Source of the DNA: Arthrobacter sp. EpRS71
GTDB taxonomy: Bacteria > Actinomycetota > Actinomycetes > Actinomycetales > Micrococcaceae
DNA length: 64,000 bases
Direction of reading: 5' to 3'
Assembly (NCBI RefSeq): GCF_001512285.1
Contig: NZ_LNUV01000006.1
Coordinates: 398,158 to 462,157 of the forward strand
Positions 35,411 to 44,107 of this stretch are shown here, one piece after another; the first letter of the stretch is position 1, and every line of letters starts with the position of its first letter. The position numbers were made by a program, and so were the translations under genes. The notes under the pieces are model-generated. The model was not told the DNA's origin and did not search any database. It saw only the letters and a program-made list of their open reading frames with translations.

Positions 35411-35848
35411 GTGAGCAGTCAACATGAAGCACTGACACCAAGGCGGGGTTCGATGCGCTCCAATCTGCTGATACTCGCAGTGTTCACAGCAGCACTGAGC
35501 TGGTGCATCGCACTCCTCGGAATCGTGAACAGCCCTGCAGGTGCAATCTTCTTGACCATCCCAGCGCTGGCAGCCGCCGGGATCGTTGTCGCCGCGGCGA
35601 AGCGACGCCGACGCGAGCACGCCCGGCACCTCGGCACGCCCACTCCTGATGGCATGAACGCCCTGAGGGCGCCGAGCAACTCCGTACTGATCTTGCTGAG
35701 CTTCACCGCGGTGCTCTGCTGGTGGATCGCGATTGTGGGTCTCAGTACAGGGGCTGGTGCGTTCTTCCTGTGGCTTCCTGTCTTGGTGACGGCCGGGACG
35801 GTGGTTATGTTTGCCTACATTAAGCCTTGGAAGGTCACCCGGATCTGA
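35411..35848 (+). CDS. Four-helix membrane protein, unknown
   Basis: 145 residues in two similar halves, each with two membrane segments: NLLILAVFTAALSWCIALLG plus AIFLTIPALAAAGIVVAAA, then VLILLSFTAVLCWWIAIVGL plus FFLWLPVLVTAGTVVMFA. The match of SNLLILAVFTAALSWCIA to SVLILLSFTAVLCWWIA points to internal duplication. GTG 35411 has GGGAG five bases upstream. Function unknown. Confidence 0.7.
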   Translation: MSSQHEALTPRRGSMRSNLLILAVFTAALSWCIALLGIVNSPAGAIFLTIPALAAAGIVVAAAKRRRREHARHLGTPTPDGMNALRAPSNSVLILLSFTAVLCWWIAIVGLSTGAGAFFLWLPVLVTAGTVVMFAYIKPWKVTRI

Positions 35849-35986
35849 GTCATGCCGCCCGCAGATGTCCTGGTGCGATGACAGACGCGAGAGACCAGAC
35901 TTGAAGCTGTCAGCGGTCTATGACTTCAAAAGCGGAAGCGGTGCGACGCAGTACTCCTTGGCTTTCCTGTTGGTGAGGAAAGTGTT

Positions 35987-36187
35987 GTGCCGGGCGTGAG
36001 CTTCCTCTTCGGAATTGAACCGCAACGCCCGGAGTGGCAACTGACCGAGGTCGCAGATGTCCCTGAGGTGCTGACATGGGCTGAGGAGCGGGCCAACGGC
36101 AAGACCTTTGTGTTGTATGCGGAGTTCGTCCACGAGGGTGGCCACGGAATGATCCGGCTCCTTGGGCAAGAGCCTCCAGGTGTCTAA
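35987..36187 (+). CDS. Small hypothetical protein
   Basis: 66 residues, acidic, no membrane segment. GTG 35987 is preceded by GAGGAAAG at six bases. Codon use is consistent with coding, and it converges on the minus-strand pair with nine bases between stops. No family recognised. Confidence 0.5.
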   Translation: MPGVSFLFGIEPQRPEWQLTEVADVPEVLTWAEERANGKTFVLYAEFVHEGGHGMIRLLGQEPPGV

Positions 36188-36197
36188 CCCGGGGCCC

Positions 36198-36557
36198 CTA
36201 CGGATTGACGGCGGGGTCGCATTCGAACACTGCAGGGTTACGCTGCAGGCCGTCCAGCGAGCAACGGCTTCGCTGACCTTCGAAGAGAACGTCGACGTGG
36301 CCGTTCGACCATCCTGAAGCAGCGCGATACCCGTTGCCCCACTTGAGATCGAGGACCTGGCCACCTTCGGATTCGACCTTGGCTTCGATCTCGGCCTTTT
36401 GCCTCGAATGGTCAAGCTGCAGGTTGATTCCATAGGCGATGAACCCCAGCAGAATCACAGCCGAGAGCACGATCGGTAGCCGCCGCGCAAGAGTCTTCCT
36501 TCCCTGGGACCGGCGTTTCCTCGAGGGCTTCTGTGCCGCCTGTTCGTGCGGGTTCAT
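36198..36557 (-). CDS. Single-pass membrane protein, unknown
   Basis: 119 residues: a very basic start (KPSRKRRSQGRKTLARR), one membrane segment (LPIVLSAVILLGFIAYGI), a short coiled stretch and an external domain with two Cys (SRCSLDG, FECDPAVNP). AAGGAAG precedes the ATG. The start codon overlaps the stop of the upstream gene as TGATG, so the two are coupled and probably work together at the membrane. Confidence 0.72.
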   Translation of the reverse strand: MNPHEQAAQKPSRKRRSQGRKTLARRLPIVLSAVILLGFIAYGINLQLDHSRQKAEIEAKVESEGGQVLDLKWGNGYRAASGWSNGHVDVLFEGQRSRCSLDGLQRNPAVFECDPAVNP

Positions 36558-37828
36558 CAACTTCCTTCGGCTCCTGCCGAAGCCCCGGCGGGGCAATACT
36601 TTGATGCGGACGATTCTGGAGTGCGAGGGCGCTGAGGGTTCAGCCAGTACCCGTAGAGCGGCTGATCGATCATATTCCACACCTCATGTGCCTTCGGAGT
36701 GACGTTGCATTGTTTTGAGGTCAGGTGGCCACTAATGTCCGAGCCTGCGCCTTGCCTAATGGTGTACGGTTCGGCCTCTTCGGAACTCAGCTCTACCCCC
36801 AGGCTGAACGGCTGGCCAGTGGCGTCCAGCCTGTCAATCATCGAGGCTAGATGGGGCCAAACACCGGTCTGTTCTATCGGTGGCAACGTGTTCTGCAGAA
36901 TGTCCTTCTCCCATGGGCTGAGCTGCACGTCGCTCACGTTGTACACCTCGACATTGACGGTCTGGTTGACTCTGCCTTGAGGGTCCCATGGCTTCGAGGT
37001 CACGGTGACATAGGTGCCGTCCGGAGTGTCACCCTGCCATGTCTTACTGGCCGCAACTCCCAGCGCAATCAATCCCTGATCCGGCAGCTGGCCGTAGGTA
37101 TCCAGGAGTAGTCGACCAGGACTGAAGTCATTCGCCTTCTCGGACACGGCCCCGGTAGTTGGCGTGGTGATCCTCCAGTGGGTGGTTTTTGAGTTCAGCT
37201 CTGTCGGAATGACAGTGGTGACCCTCTCCAGTTTCTCTGGAGTCATGTTGAGGGATACCGCCATCTGAAGCTCATACTCCCGGGTGTCCTCGTTGTATTC
37301 CCTTCGGGAGTCCAGCTGGCTCACTGGATCTAACTCATGGAGCGTCACCCAGCTTGAGGCAAGGTGTTGAATCTGCTCATAGGAGAGGCTGCCTTCTCCG
37401 CTTAGCCTGCCTATCTCCAGATCATCGGAGAAGGCACTGTACCGCGCTTCCTCAGTCTGAGCCACAAACAGGGTCCAGTCCTCCAGATAGGCTCCGGTGT
37501 CTCCCACGCCCTCACGCATGGTCCACAAGATGTTTTCCACCTCAGATGCGGTGCACGCCGGTGAGACGCCGATCCGGTATTTCACGAGAGGTCCCCTCAC
37601 TGCGATCTTCCCGCCACGGGGATCACTGTCTATCCAAGTGACGCAGGGTATTGAGGTGAGCTTGCGGTCCAAACCGAATACATTCGGAGTAGCGAGTGGG
37701 GCGGTAACTCTGTACACACATGATGCCAGGAGCACGATCACCACCAGTAGGATCCCGAAGCCTATGATCCGGCCAGTGCGTACTGGTCGCCTGTTCGGTC
37801 CCGTGGATGCTGAAATTTGGTCCATCAT
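36557..37828 (-). CDS. Membrane-anchored extracellular protein, unknown
   Basis: 423 residues. A 20-residue cytoplasmic start, then IIGFGILLVVIVLLASCVYRV, either a membrane helix or a lipoprotein signal with LASC. The outer part has Cys pairs (SIPCVTW, GVSPACTAS, KQCNV, KYCPAG) and a YLEDWTLFVAQTEEARYSAF helix; no known domain. Coupled to the small membrane protein downstream. The pair resembles two-gene surface modules, but no function can be given. Confidence 0.72.
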   Translation of the reverse strand: MMDQISASTGPNRRPVRTGRIIGFGILLVVIVLLASCVYRVTAPLATPNVFGLDRKLTSIPCVTWIDSDPRGGKIAVRGPLVKYRIGVSPACTASEVENILWTMREGVGDTGAYLEDWTLFVAQTEEARYSAFSDDLEIGRLSGEGSLSYEQIQHLASSWVTLHELDPVSQLDSRREYNEDTREYELQMAVSLNMTPEKLERVTTVIPTELNSKTTHWRITTPTTGAVSEKANDFSPGRLLLDTYGQLPDQGLIALGVAASKTWQGDTPDGTYVTVTSKPWDPQGRVNQTVNVEVYNVSDVQLSPWEKDILQNTLPPIEQTGVWPHLASMIDRLDATGQPFSLGVELSSEEAEPYTIRQGAGSDISGHLTSKQCNVTPKAHEVWNMIDQPLYGYWLNPQRPRTPESSASKYCPAGASAGAEGS

Positions 37829-38036
37829 GCGATCTCTGCGGAGAATAGGGGTCCGGCAGCGAGCCTTAGAGGCCTAGCAGCCATGCCGTCCAAAGCGATT
37901 CCCACGTCCGTCTCCCCAAAACCGAGCAATAAATCCAACGACTAGCATAACTCCTGTTTTGCTTCCAGGGAGGGGCGAAGCCAAAGAAAAGAAGATCGCG
38001 ATGCGCACCGAGCGCAACGCCTACTGAAAGAGAACG

Positions 38037-38517
38037 ATGACCCTTGACACAGCCGTAGGCACGGCCGCCCTGACCGTCGAACTCCAGAGGCTCGACGACA
38101 CCCTCGTAGTACTCTCCTACGCTCAACCGGGCGACGCCGGCGCCGACCATCGCACAACAATTGACTTCAGCTTGGCCCCAGGGGAACGAAAGCTTGTACC
38201 GACCGGCGTAGCCGTGGGCCTGCCCCTCGGAACCGTTGGGCTGATCCACCCACGGTCCGGACTGGCCGCCAAGCACGGCCTCACCGTAGTCAACGCCCCA
38301 GGCACCATTGACGCCGGATACCGCGGCGAAATCCAGGTCTGCCTCCTGAACACGGACAAGGACAACGCCGTGGAATTCGAGCGAGGTGACAGGATCGCCC
38401 AGTTTGCTAATCCAACGCATCGAAGTCGCAGAGTTCGTGCCAGTCGAAAAGCTCGCTGAATCCGCCCGTGGTACCGGTGGCTTTGGATCCACCGGAGGTT
38501 TCCAGGCCCGCCAGTAG
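38037..38517 (+). pseudogene. dut: dUTPase (dut) paralogue with frameshift
   Basis: The first 122 codons encode a typical trimeric dUTPase: AQPGDAGADHRT (motif 1), HPRSGLAAKHGL (motif 2), NAPGTIDAGYRGEI (motif 3) and RGDRIAQ (motif 4). One extra T in the TTT at 38403-38405 shifts the frame; the read-out then ends at 38459. In the next frame the missing end continues: IQRIEVAEFVPVEKL, then RGTGGFGSTGGF (motif 5) and a stop at 38517. Removing one T restores a 159-residue enzyme. It removes dUTP from the nucleotide pool. An accessory copy is likely, since actinobacteria keep dut elsewhere. Confidence 0.88.
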
Positions 38518-38598
38518 CTTCTCAGACGACTCTTTCGCTGATGGTGCCAGATAGCTGCGGCGCTATACCCAGCCTGTCCAGGAGATAGACGGCGGAGC

Positions 38599-38988
38599 TT
38601 ATCGATACTCGCCGGCGGTCAGAGCCAAGCCAACCAAGAGCCCGATAGGGCAGCCCGTCCAGAGCGCCCCTCCTGTCAAGCCGAGGACCGGAACGAGGTG
38701 GGAGAGCACTGCCAGAGCCATGGAACCTCCGATGATGGTGCAACCCATTGAAACTGCGGCCGCAAAGTTTGATCCCCAATAAGTCACACTTCCGACGCCA
38801 GCTGCACACACGGCAAGGACCAGCAAATTTGCTACCCACACGGATAGTCCAAACACAGGGGTCCGATTGACGCAGAGGAGGATCATCAAAGCTCCAGGGA
38901 CAACCACACCGATCCAGTAATACCATTCCGGGACGACTCTCTCCGTCAGAGCCTCGGTCTTCGCTCTGGGCTTCATAGTCCCAACCAT
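38599..38988 (-). CDS. Four-helix membrane protein, unknown
   Basis: 129 residues with four hydrophobic segments: YYWIGVVVPGALMILLCV, VWVANLLVLAVCAAGVGSV, AVSMGCTIIGGSMALAVLSH and LWTGCPIGLLVGLALTAG. AAGGGGG lies next to the first ATG (38988); Met5 at 38976 is an alternative. No family recognised. Confidence 0.68.
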   Translation of the reverse strand: MVGTMKPRAKTEALTERVVPEWYYWIGVVVPGALMILLCVNRTPVFGLSVWVANLLVLAVCAAGVGSVTYWGSNFAAAVSMGCTIIGGSMALAVLSHLVPVLGLTGGALWTGCPIGLLVGLALTAGEYR

Positions 38989-39199
38989 CCCCCTTCTGGC
39001 GCGTGACGTCCTCCGCAGAGAGGACGACCAAACAGTAGCACCAGTGGCGAGCGGGAATTACGGATGGGCCGCATTGGTCCGCAGCTCTTGCGCCATCGAA
39101 GTGACGTAACGCGTGTGGTTTCAACCCCTAGGAGCCACGGTGCCTGTCACATTGTCAGCCGGAACGTCCGTGCCAGTCTCCGCTGCATGCCGCGCATGG

Positions 39200-39661
39200 T
39201 CACAAACATGCAAAGGACGATGAGCAGGCAGGGACAGCGGGGGCTATCGTCACCATAAGGCCCACAACAATAACCAAGGCCGCCATGACGATCATGAGTG
39301 ATTTAAGCGAAGCGACCAGTTTCTCTACCAGAGTTCCGTCCATCTCGGCTGGTTCAAGGACTGCCTCGCTGTAGGCCCTGGTTGCTCCGCGCATCCATAC
39401 TGCCGGTGAGGCCAAGCGCGAGGCAACAACGGCCTCTGCCTCCTGGAACTCGGAAAAATGGCGGACCTGCAGCTCGGCGATGATCTCGGCATCAGCTTTG
39501 TTGAACCGGCTTAGGACGAAGCGGTGCTGGACGGCCAGCTGTAGTTCGGCGGCGTCCAACAAAGCTGCGGCTTCAGCCGTCTGCTCGGCGCGGACCAGGT
39601 GGGAGTCGGTGACTGTGGGAGCTTGTTCCAGGCCCGTCGTCCGGACGCCATAGCCCGGCAA
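39200..39661 (-). CDS. Tail-anchored helical protein, unknown
   Basis: 153 residues: a long, charged, mostly helical region (LDAAELQLAVQHRFVLSRFNKADAEIIAEL in parts) and one C-terminal membrane segment (LMIVMAALVIVVGLMVTIA). A Cys pair near the end (PACSSSFACL) is notable. It starts with TTG and without a clear ribosome site, so the start is unsure. No family recognised. Confidence 0.6.
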   Translation of the reverse strand: MPGYGVRTTGLEQAPTVTDSHLVRAEQTAEAAALLDAAELQLAVQHRFVLSRFNKADAEIIAELQVRHFSEFQEAEAVVASRLASPAVWMRGATRAYSEAVLEPAEMDGTLVEKLVASLKSLMIVMAALVIVVGLMVTIAPAVPACSSSFACL

Positions 39662-39742
39662 ACCATCGGCAAGCAGATTCGTCCACCACCGAGGTGGGTG
39701 GTTCCCCTAACCGCTCTGGATCTTTCAAGCCTTTCCGGTCTC

Positions 39743-39772
39743 AGCGGTGCCTGTCCGGCGTCCTGCCCGGTC
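39743..39772. repeat. Degenerate relic repeat, copy 2
   Basis: Matches 34474-34504 except for one missing base. It lies in a 172-base gap that holds no intact gene; the minus-strand frames here (ADRAGRRTGTAE, TGQDAGQAPLRPE) parallel those of copy 1. Confidence 0.5.
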
Positions 39773-39833
39773 TGCGATGCCCCGAGCCACCGCAGCGTCT
39801 CCACGTACGGTGGCAAACGCCGAACGGGCGGCT

Positions 39834-40223
39834 CTAGTTTGTAACCGAACCGATCTTGGTTGCGACAGCATCAGCCTGAAGGTACATCCGCATGAGAAGC
39901 ACGACCAGGACTGCAGTGACGCCAAGGCCAGTGAAGAAGATCAACGGCACGCTGGCGTCATCCTTGGGCAGGACGGCGAAGAGAACCCACAGGGCTGCCG
40001 TGCACACGAGCAAGAAGACGACTATCCCTCTCAACATCCTCAAAGAAGCCTCATGCGCAGCTATCCAGGCCTCATCGGAGGCCATGGTTGCCTTGGACCG
40101 TATGCCGAAAGTGGGATTTGGTTTGGACTGCCCCGCCTCGATCTGTGAAGCCAACATCTTCAGGAGCCCGGCAACGACCAGGAAAGCGATGCTGAACATG
40201 GCCGTGCTGAAAGCTGCCCCCAA
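39834..40223 (-). CDS. SdpI-like membrane protein
   Basis: 129 residues with three membrane segments. The motif GIRSKATMASDEAWIAAHEASLRML after the first helix matches the SdpI/YfhL pattern (N..IGIRT..T..S...W...H). SdpI proteins give immunity to the SdpC toxin in Bacillus, but most relatives are uncharacterised. TTG 40223 has AAAGGG six bases upstream. No sdpC-like gene is recognised here, although a secreted protein with a hydrophobic tail lies 6 kb away. Confidence 0.7.
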   Translation of the reverse strand: MGAAFSTAMFSIAFLVVAGLLKMLASQIEAGQSKPNPTFGIRSKATMASDEAWIAAHEASLRMLRGIVVFLLVCTAALWVLFAVLPKDDASVPLIFFTGLGVTAVLVVLLMRMYLQADAVATKIGSVTN

Positions 40224-40249
40224 AAGCTACCCTTTCGTTGTGGCGTCAC

Positions 40250-40516
40250 TTATTCGATGGGTAACGGTAACCCAGTTGGTATGGAGTGGCACAAGTCAAC
40301 GACCGGAGCCGCGACTCCTGCCCGGTCCCGCCGCCGCTCAGGCCCAGCTTGCAGGCGGCCCAGGGAAAGGATTAGTTGCTCGTCCACGTCCTCGGCTTTA
40401 AGAAGCGCGACGCAACCGGCAAGCAGAGTGGTGTCGCCGGTGGCGTCTCATGTACCCCGTCTCGCCAAGCGCTCGAGATTAGCGCCAGCGTACCGGGACG
40501 ACTGGACGGACTTCAT
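40250..40516 (-). pseudogene. Small gene with internal stop, unknown
   Basis: ATG 40516 follows the TGA of the DUF2306 gene with no gap, as in a translationally coupled operon. The frame reads 22 codons, meets TGA, then goes on in the same frame for 65 coding-like codons (TLLAGCVALLKAEDVDEQLI, LSLGRLQAGPERRRD) to TAA at 40250. The even codon use on both sides suggests a recent nonsense change or a base error. No family recognised. Confidence 0.4.
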
Positions 40517-41008
40517 TCAACCGTCTGCACGGGCAACGCTGGCCTTCTGTCGTAGCTGCATCAGCCCGGCGACGGCCAGGCCGGCAGTGAGCGCGAGGGC
40601 CCCTACCCAGAGTGTGAGGCCGGCAAGGTCGTGGATGGCCATTTGGGGGAGTCGCCTGTCAGGCACGGCTACGACGCCGATGAATGCTCCGACGAGGCCG
40701 AAGTAGCTGCCGGTCATGAACCGCTGATGGGCACGGATGTTGCCGCGGCGGACGGACCACAGGCCCATGGTCAGGGTGCAGAACGTCAGGACGGATAGCG
40801 CGTGGAGCCAGTTGAATCCTCCGTCGATGGTCCGGATCCCGAAGGAGGTGAGGACCACGATGTACATGGCTACCGCCCAGATGCGGCCCAGCGTCTTGTG
40901 CGCTGCGCTGCCTTTGTTGCGGCGAAGCAGGTTCACTGCGCCGAAGATCAGGGCGTAGCCCGCTGCGATGGCATGCAGGGCGATCAGGAAAGTCCACGGC
41001 GAAGGCAT
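40517..41008 (-). CDS. DUF2306 membrane protein
   Basis: 163 residues with four membrane segments. HAIAAGYALIFGAVNLLRRNKGSAAHKTLGRIW and RAHQRFMTGSYFGLVGAF (in parts) show the DUF2306 pattern of two His-containing helices (AHKTLGRIW, AHQRFMTGSY). Function is not established; related proteins are thought to be haem- or quinone-interacting in some annotations, which I cannot confirm. Followed directly by the broken small gene. Confidence 0.82.
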   Translation of the reverse strand: MPSPWTFLIALHAIAAGYALIFGAVNLLRRNKGSAAHKTLGRIWAVAMYIVVLTSFGIRTIDGGFNWLHALSVLTFCTLTMGLWSVRRGNIRAHQRFMTGSYFGLVGAFIGVVAVPDRRLPQMAIHDLAGLTLWVGALALTAGLAVAGLMQLRQKASVARADG

Positions 41009-41311
41009 GTGGCCAGCCTAGCGAGTCGGATGGGGTTTACCGGATCGTGTTGGCGGGGGCGGCTGAGGTCTTTGCAGGGAACTGTGGAAGAGCTCAGGGT
41101 CGTCGTCATTCAATCACGCGGAGCAAGGCCGAGCAGTCCCGTCCCAGCGAGGTACTGAACCGGCCCCACCGGGCCGAGTGCCGCCGTCGTGAGTTCCTCG
41201 CCTCAGCGCACTGGGCAGATCTCCCCATGGCACTACCGGGGGCCGACGCCTAGGATGACAGGGGACCGCTCGGTCCGCTCAGTCACTTTCTTGGGGAAAA
41301 GGACCTTACCC
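41009..41311. other. Intergenic region before the repeat surface protein
   Basis: 303 bases without a supported gene. It should hold the promoters of the DUF2306 and surface-protein genes. Short dyads (CCGGCCCCACCGGGCCG near 41161; GGGACCGCTCGGTCC near 41262) are visible; TAGGAT at 41252 is a possible -10. Confidence 0.4.
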
Positions 41312-44032
41312 ATGCCGTTGCCTCGCCCCGCCACTCACCATCCGCTTCGAAGGACACGGCAAGGGGTGTGGGCCGCCCTGGTGACCGCCGTTCTGGTGGC
41401 AGCGGGCCTTTTCGCCGGAGCGGCACCCGCCTCGGCCGCAACCTACACTTTCAAGGGTGTGGTCAAAGGAAAACTGACGGCCACTGCAACGGCCACTGCG
41501 CTTGGCGACGTGTGGGTGGGGGCGTACACCAATGACGACCGCGCCTCCTTGGTAGCCGGCGCGTGGTCCTCAGCCGATGGTTCGTACAGTTTTAACGTGC
41601 CGGCTGCTGGCAGCTACAAGCTGTGGACCACGTGCAGTAGCGGACCCTGCTCCGCTACCTACGCCGGTGAGTGGAATGTGAACCAGTCCAGTTCGTACGG
41701 TTCGACGCCGGTCGCCGTCACCGATGCTGCCCCCACCACCACGTATAACCCCCAGCTGGAAGCGTTCGGCAGCATGAGCGGCAGGGTCACCAACAAGGCC
41801 GGCCAGCCGGTGACGGCGGTGTCCGTCTCAGCGTCACCCAACAACGGCGGACAGGTGAGCAGCACCACGCCCGACGCCAACGGCTACTTCACCCTCACCA
41901 AGATTCCGCCCAACCAGGCATACATCAGCGTCCGGGACGAGTCGGGCCAGCGTCTCTACCTGGAACAGTATTGGACCGGCACTGGCACTGTGGACACCTA
42001 CAGCACGGCTACCGTCCCGCCCGGTGTGAAGTGGACCAACGTGAACTTCGTCCTCAAGGATGAAACCCTCATGGAGGCCACTGTGGTAGATCCTGCGGGT
42101 GCGCCCATTGCCGACGTCGGGTATGTCCCGTGGGTTTACAACGACGCGACGGCAGCCTGGGACGGACCTCAGATGGGCCCGCTGACCTCGAATGCGCAGG
42201 GCAAGATTTACTGGCGAATGACGGTTGGCAAGAAGTACAAGCTGTGCGTTTCGGACACGGTTTACGAGGGCGCGCCCCGCGACAAACGCTACAAGGCCGA
42301 ATGCTACGACAACACGCCCACCAAGGACACGGCCACTGTTCTGACAGCAACCGTCGCCGGCCAACGTGTAAAGCTGACCATGCAGCTGGACGTCGAAGGG
42401 CTGTCGCTGGCACCTGGCAGGCCGTTCGTTTACGGTTCTGCCCAGGCCGGACAGAAACTGACCGTTGATCCCGGCGTCTGGGGTCCTGCTCCGGTGACCC
42501 TCGCCTACCAGTGGCAGCGTTCCAAGGACGGCGCCGCCATCCAGGATATTGCCGGAGCCACCACCACCGCCTACGTTCCCACCGCAGCTGATGCCGGGTA
42601 CGACATCTGGGCGAAAGTCAGCGGGACCAAGACCGGGTATGCGTCGTACTCCACCTCGGTACACGGCGGAAAATCCGGCGCCGACGCCGTCACGGCCTCC
42701 AAGCCCTTCACCCTTCTGGGAACGCCCCGCGCCGGGAATACCCTGACCGTTGACCACGGCACCCTGAATCCCGCCCCAGATTTTGGCCCTTACTACGATT
42801 GGTTCGTCGACGGCGTGCAGGACTACAGGTCAAACGGGCCGACGTTCCTCCTCCAAACCTCCGACGCCGGCAAGAAAGTCACTGCCCGGCTGAGTGTCCA
42901 CGACTGGCCCCTGCAGCCCTATTACGGCCAGGCCACCGTCACCGTCGCTGCCGGGACGTTGACGGCTCCGGTGCCGACGATTTCCGGGACGGTGAAGGTT
43001 GGCTCGGTGGTGACGGCTGTTCCGGGGGCGTGGGGTCCTGCTCCTGTGACGTTGGCTTATCAGTGGTTCCGGAGTGGTGTTGCGATCACGGGTGCTACTT
43101 CTGCTACATACTCTTTGGTTGCGGCTGATTTGGGTAAGACCATGACGGTCAGGGTCACGGGTTCGAAGGCCGGGTTTACGACGGCGGCGAAGACTTCCGC
43201 TGCGACGGCTGCTGTCGCTGCCGGGACGTTGACGGCTCCGGTGCCGACGATTTCCGGGACGGTGAAGGTTGGCTCGGTGGTGACGGCTGTTCCGGGGGCG
43301 TGGGGTCCTGCTCCTGTGACGTTGGCTTATCAGTGGTTCCGGAGTGGTGTTGCGATCACGGGTGCTACTTCTGCTACATACTCTTTGGTTGCGGCTGATT
43401 TGGGTAAGACCATGACGGTCAGGGTCACGGGTTCGAAGGCCGGGTTTACGACGGCGGCGAAGACTTCCGCTGCGACGGCTGCTGTCGCTGCCGGGACGTT
43501 GACGGCTCCGGTGCCGACGATTTCCGGGACGGTGAAGGTTGGCTCGGTGGTGACGGCTGTTCCGGGGGCGTGGGGTCCTGCTCCTGTGACGTTGGCTTAT
43601 CAGTGGTTCCGGAGTGGTGTTGCGATCACGGGTGCAACGTCAGCTGCGTATTCGTTGGTTGCGGCTGATTTGGGTAAGACCATGACGGTCAAAGTCACGG
43701 GTTCGAAAGCCGGGTTTACAACGGCGGCGAAGACTTCCGCTGCGACGGCTACGGTCGCTGCCGGGACCCTAACGGCTCCGGTTCCTGCGGTGTCGGGCAC
43801 CAACACGGTGGGCAGCACGCTCACCGCGACCCCCGGCACGTGGGGTCCTGCGCCCGTGACGCTGAGCTACCAGTGGTACCGCGGAAGCACCGCCATTTCG
43901 GGCGCCACCGCTCAGACATACAAATTGGTCGCGGCGGACAAGGGTAGCGCCATCAAAGTACGCGTGACAGGCACAAAGACTGCGTACACCGCACTGGCGC
44001 GCTACTCTGCGGCCACGGCGTTGATCGGCTGA
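41312..44032 (+). CDS. Secreted repeat protein with Ig-like repeats
   Basis: 906 residues. A Sec signal ends near ASAATYTF. Residues ~43-370 hold carboxypeptidase-regulatory-like beta domains (GVVKGKLTATATA, SGRVTNKAGQPVTAVSVSA, MEATVVDPAGAPIADVGY). From about residue 370 come six ~90-residue units, each with WGPAPVTLAYQW and LVAADLGKTMTVRVTGSKAG-like cores. Units 1, 2 and 6 have diverged; 3-5 are nearly identical. No LPXTG motif or membrane tail, so it is released or bound non-covalently. AAGGA precedes ATG 41312. Probably a cell-surface or adhesion protein. Confidence 0.85.
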   Translation: MPLPRPATHHPLRRTRQGVWAALVTAVLVAAGLFAGAAPASAATYTFKGVVKGKLTATATATALGDVWVGAYTNDDRASLVAGAWSSADGSYSFNVPAAGSYKLWTTCSSGPCSATYAGEWNVNQSSSYGSTPVAVTDAAPTTTYNPQLEAFGSMSGRVTNKAGQPVTAVSVSASPNNGGQVSSTTPDANGYFTLTKIPPNQAYISVRDESGQRLYLEQYWTGTGTVDTYSTATVPPGVKWTNVNFVLKDETLMEATVVDPAGAPIADVGYVPWVYNDATAAWDGPQMGPLTSNAQGKIYWRMTVGKKYKLCVSDTVYEGAPRDKRYKAECYDNTPTKDTATVLTATVAGQRVKLTMQLDVEGLSLAPGRPFVYGSAQAGQKLTVDPGVWGPAPVTLAYQWQRSKDGAAIQDIAGATTTAYVPTAADAGYDIWAKVSGTKTGYASYSTSVHGGKSGADAVTASKPFTLLGTPRAGNTLTVDHGTLNPAPDFGPYYDWFVDGVQDYRSNGPTFLLQTSDAGKKVTARLSVHDWPLQPYYGQATVTVAAGTLTAPVPTISGTVKVGSVVTAVPGAWGPAPVTLAYQWFRSGVAITGATSATYSLVAADLGKTMTVRVTGSKAGFTTAAKTSAATAAVAAGTLTAPVPTISGTVKVGSVVTAVPGAWGPAPVTLAYQWFRSGVAITGATSATYSLVAADLGKTMTVRVTGSKAGFTTAAKTSAATAAVAAGTLTAPVPTISGTVKVGSVVTAVPGAWGPAPVTLAYQWFRSGVAITGATSAAYSLVAADLGKTMTVKVTGSKAGFTTAAKTSAATATVAAGTLTAPVPAVSGTNTVGSTLTATPGTWGPAPVTLSYQWYRGSTAISGATAQTYKLVAADKGSAIKVRVTGTKTAYTALARYSAATALIG
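42944..44023 (+). repeat. Four 270-bp direct repeats within the surface protein gene
   Basis: Units begin at 42944, 43214, 43484 and 43754. By reading, units 1 and 2 are identical over 270 bases; unit 3 matches until about 43630 and then shows scattered changes; unit 4 is clearly diverged and GC3-rich. Units 1-3 use many T- and G-ending codons (GCT, ACT, GTT), unlike the rest of the gene. Confidence 0.93.
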
Positions 44033-44107
44033 TCAGAAGTCGCCGCCGGTGAGCTCGCTTGGCGGCGGTGGGTCTGGCTATCCGCTGAGCCTTGCCGTGT
44101 TCGGCCC

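Noticed and set aside
42944..44023. Repeat block considered as CRISPR or satellite DNA
   Set aside because: The repeats are in frame, 270 bases long and encode Ig-like units; there are no spacers.
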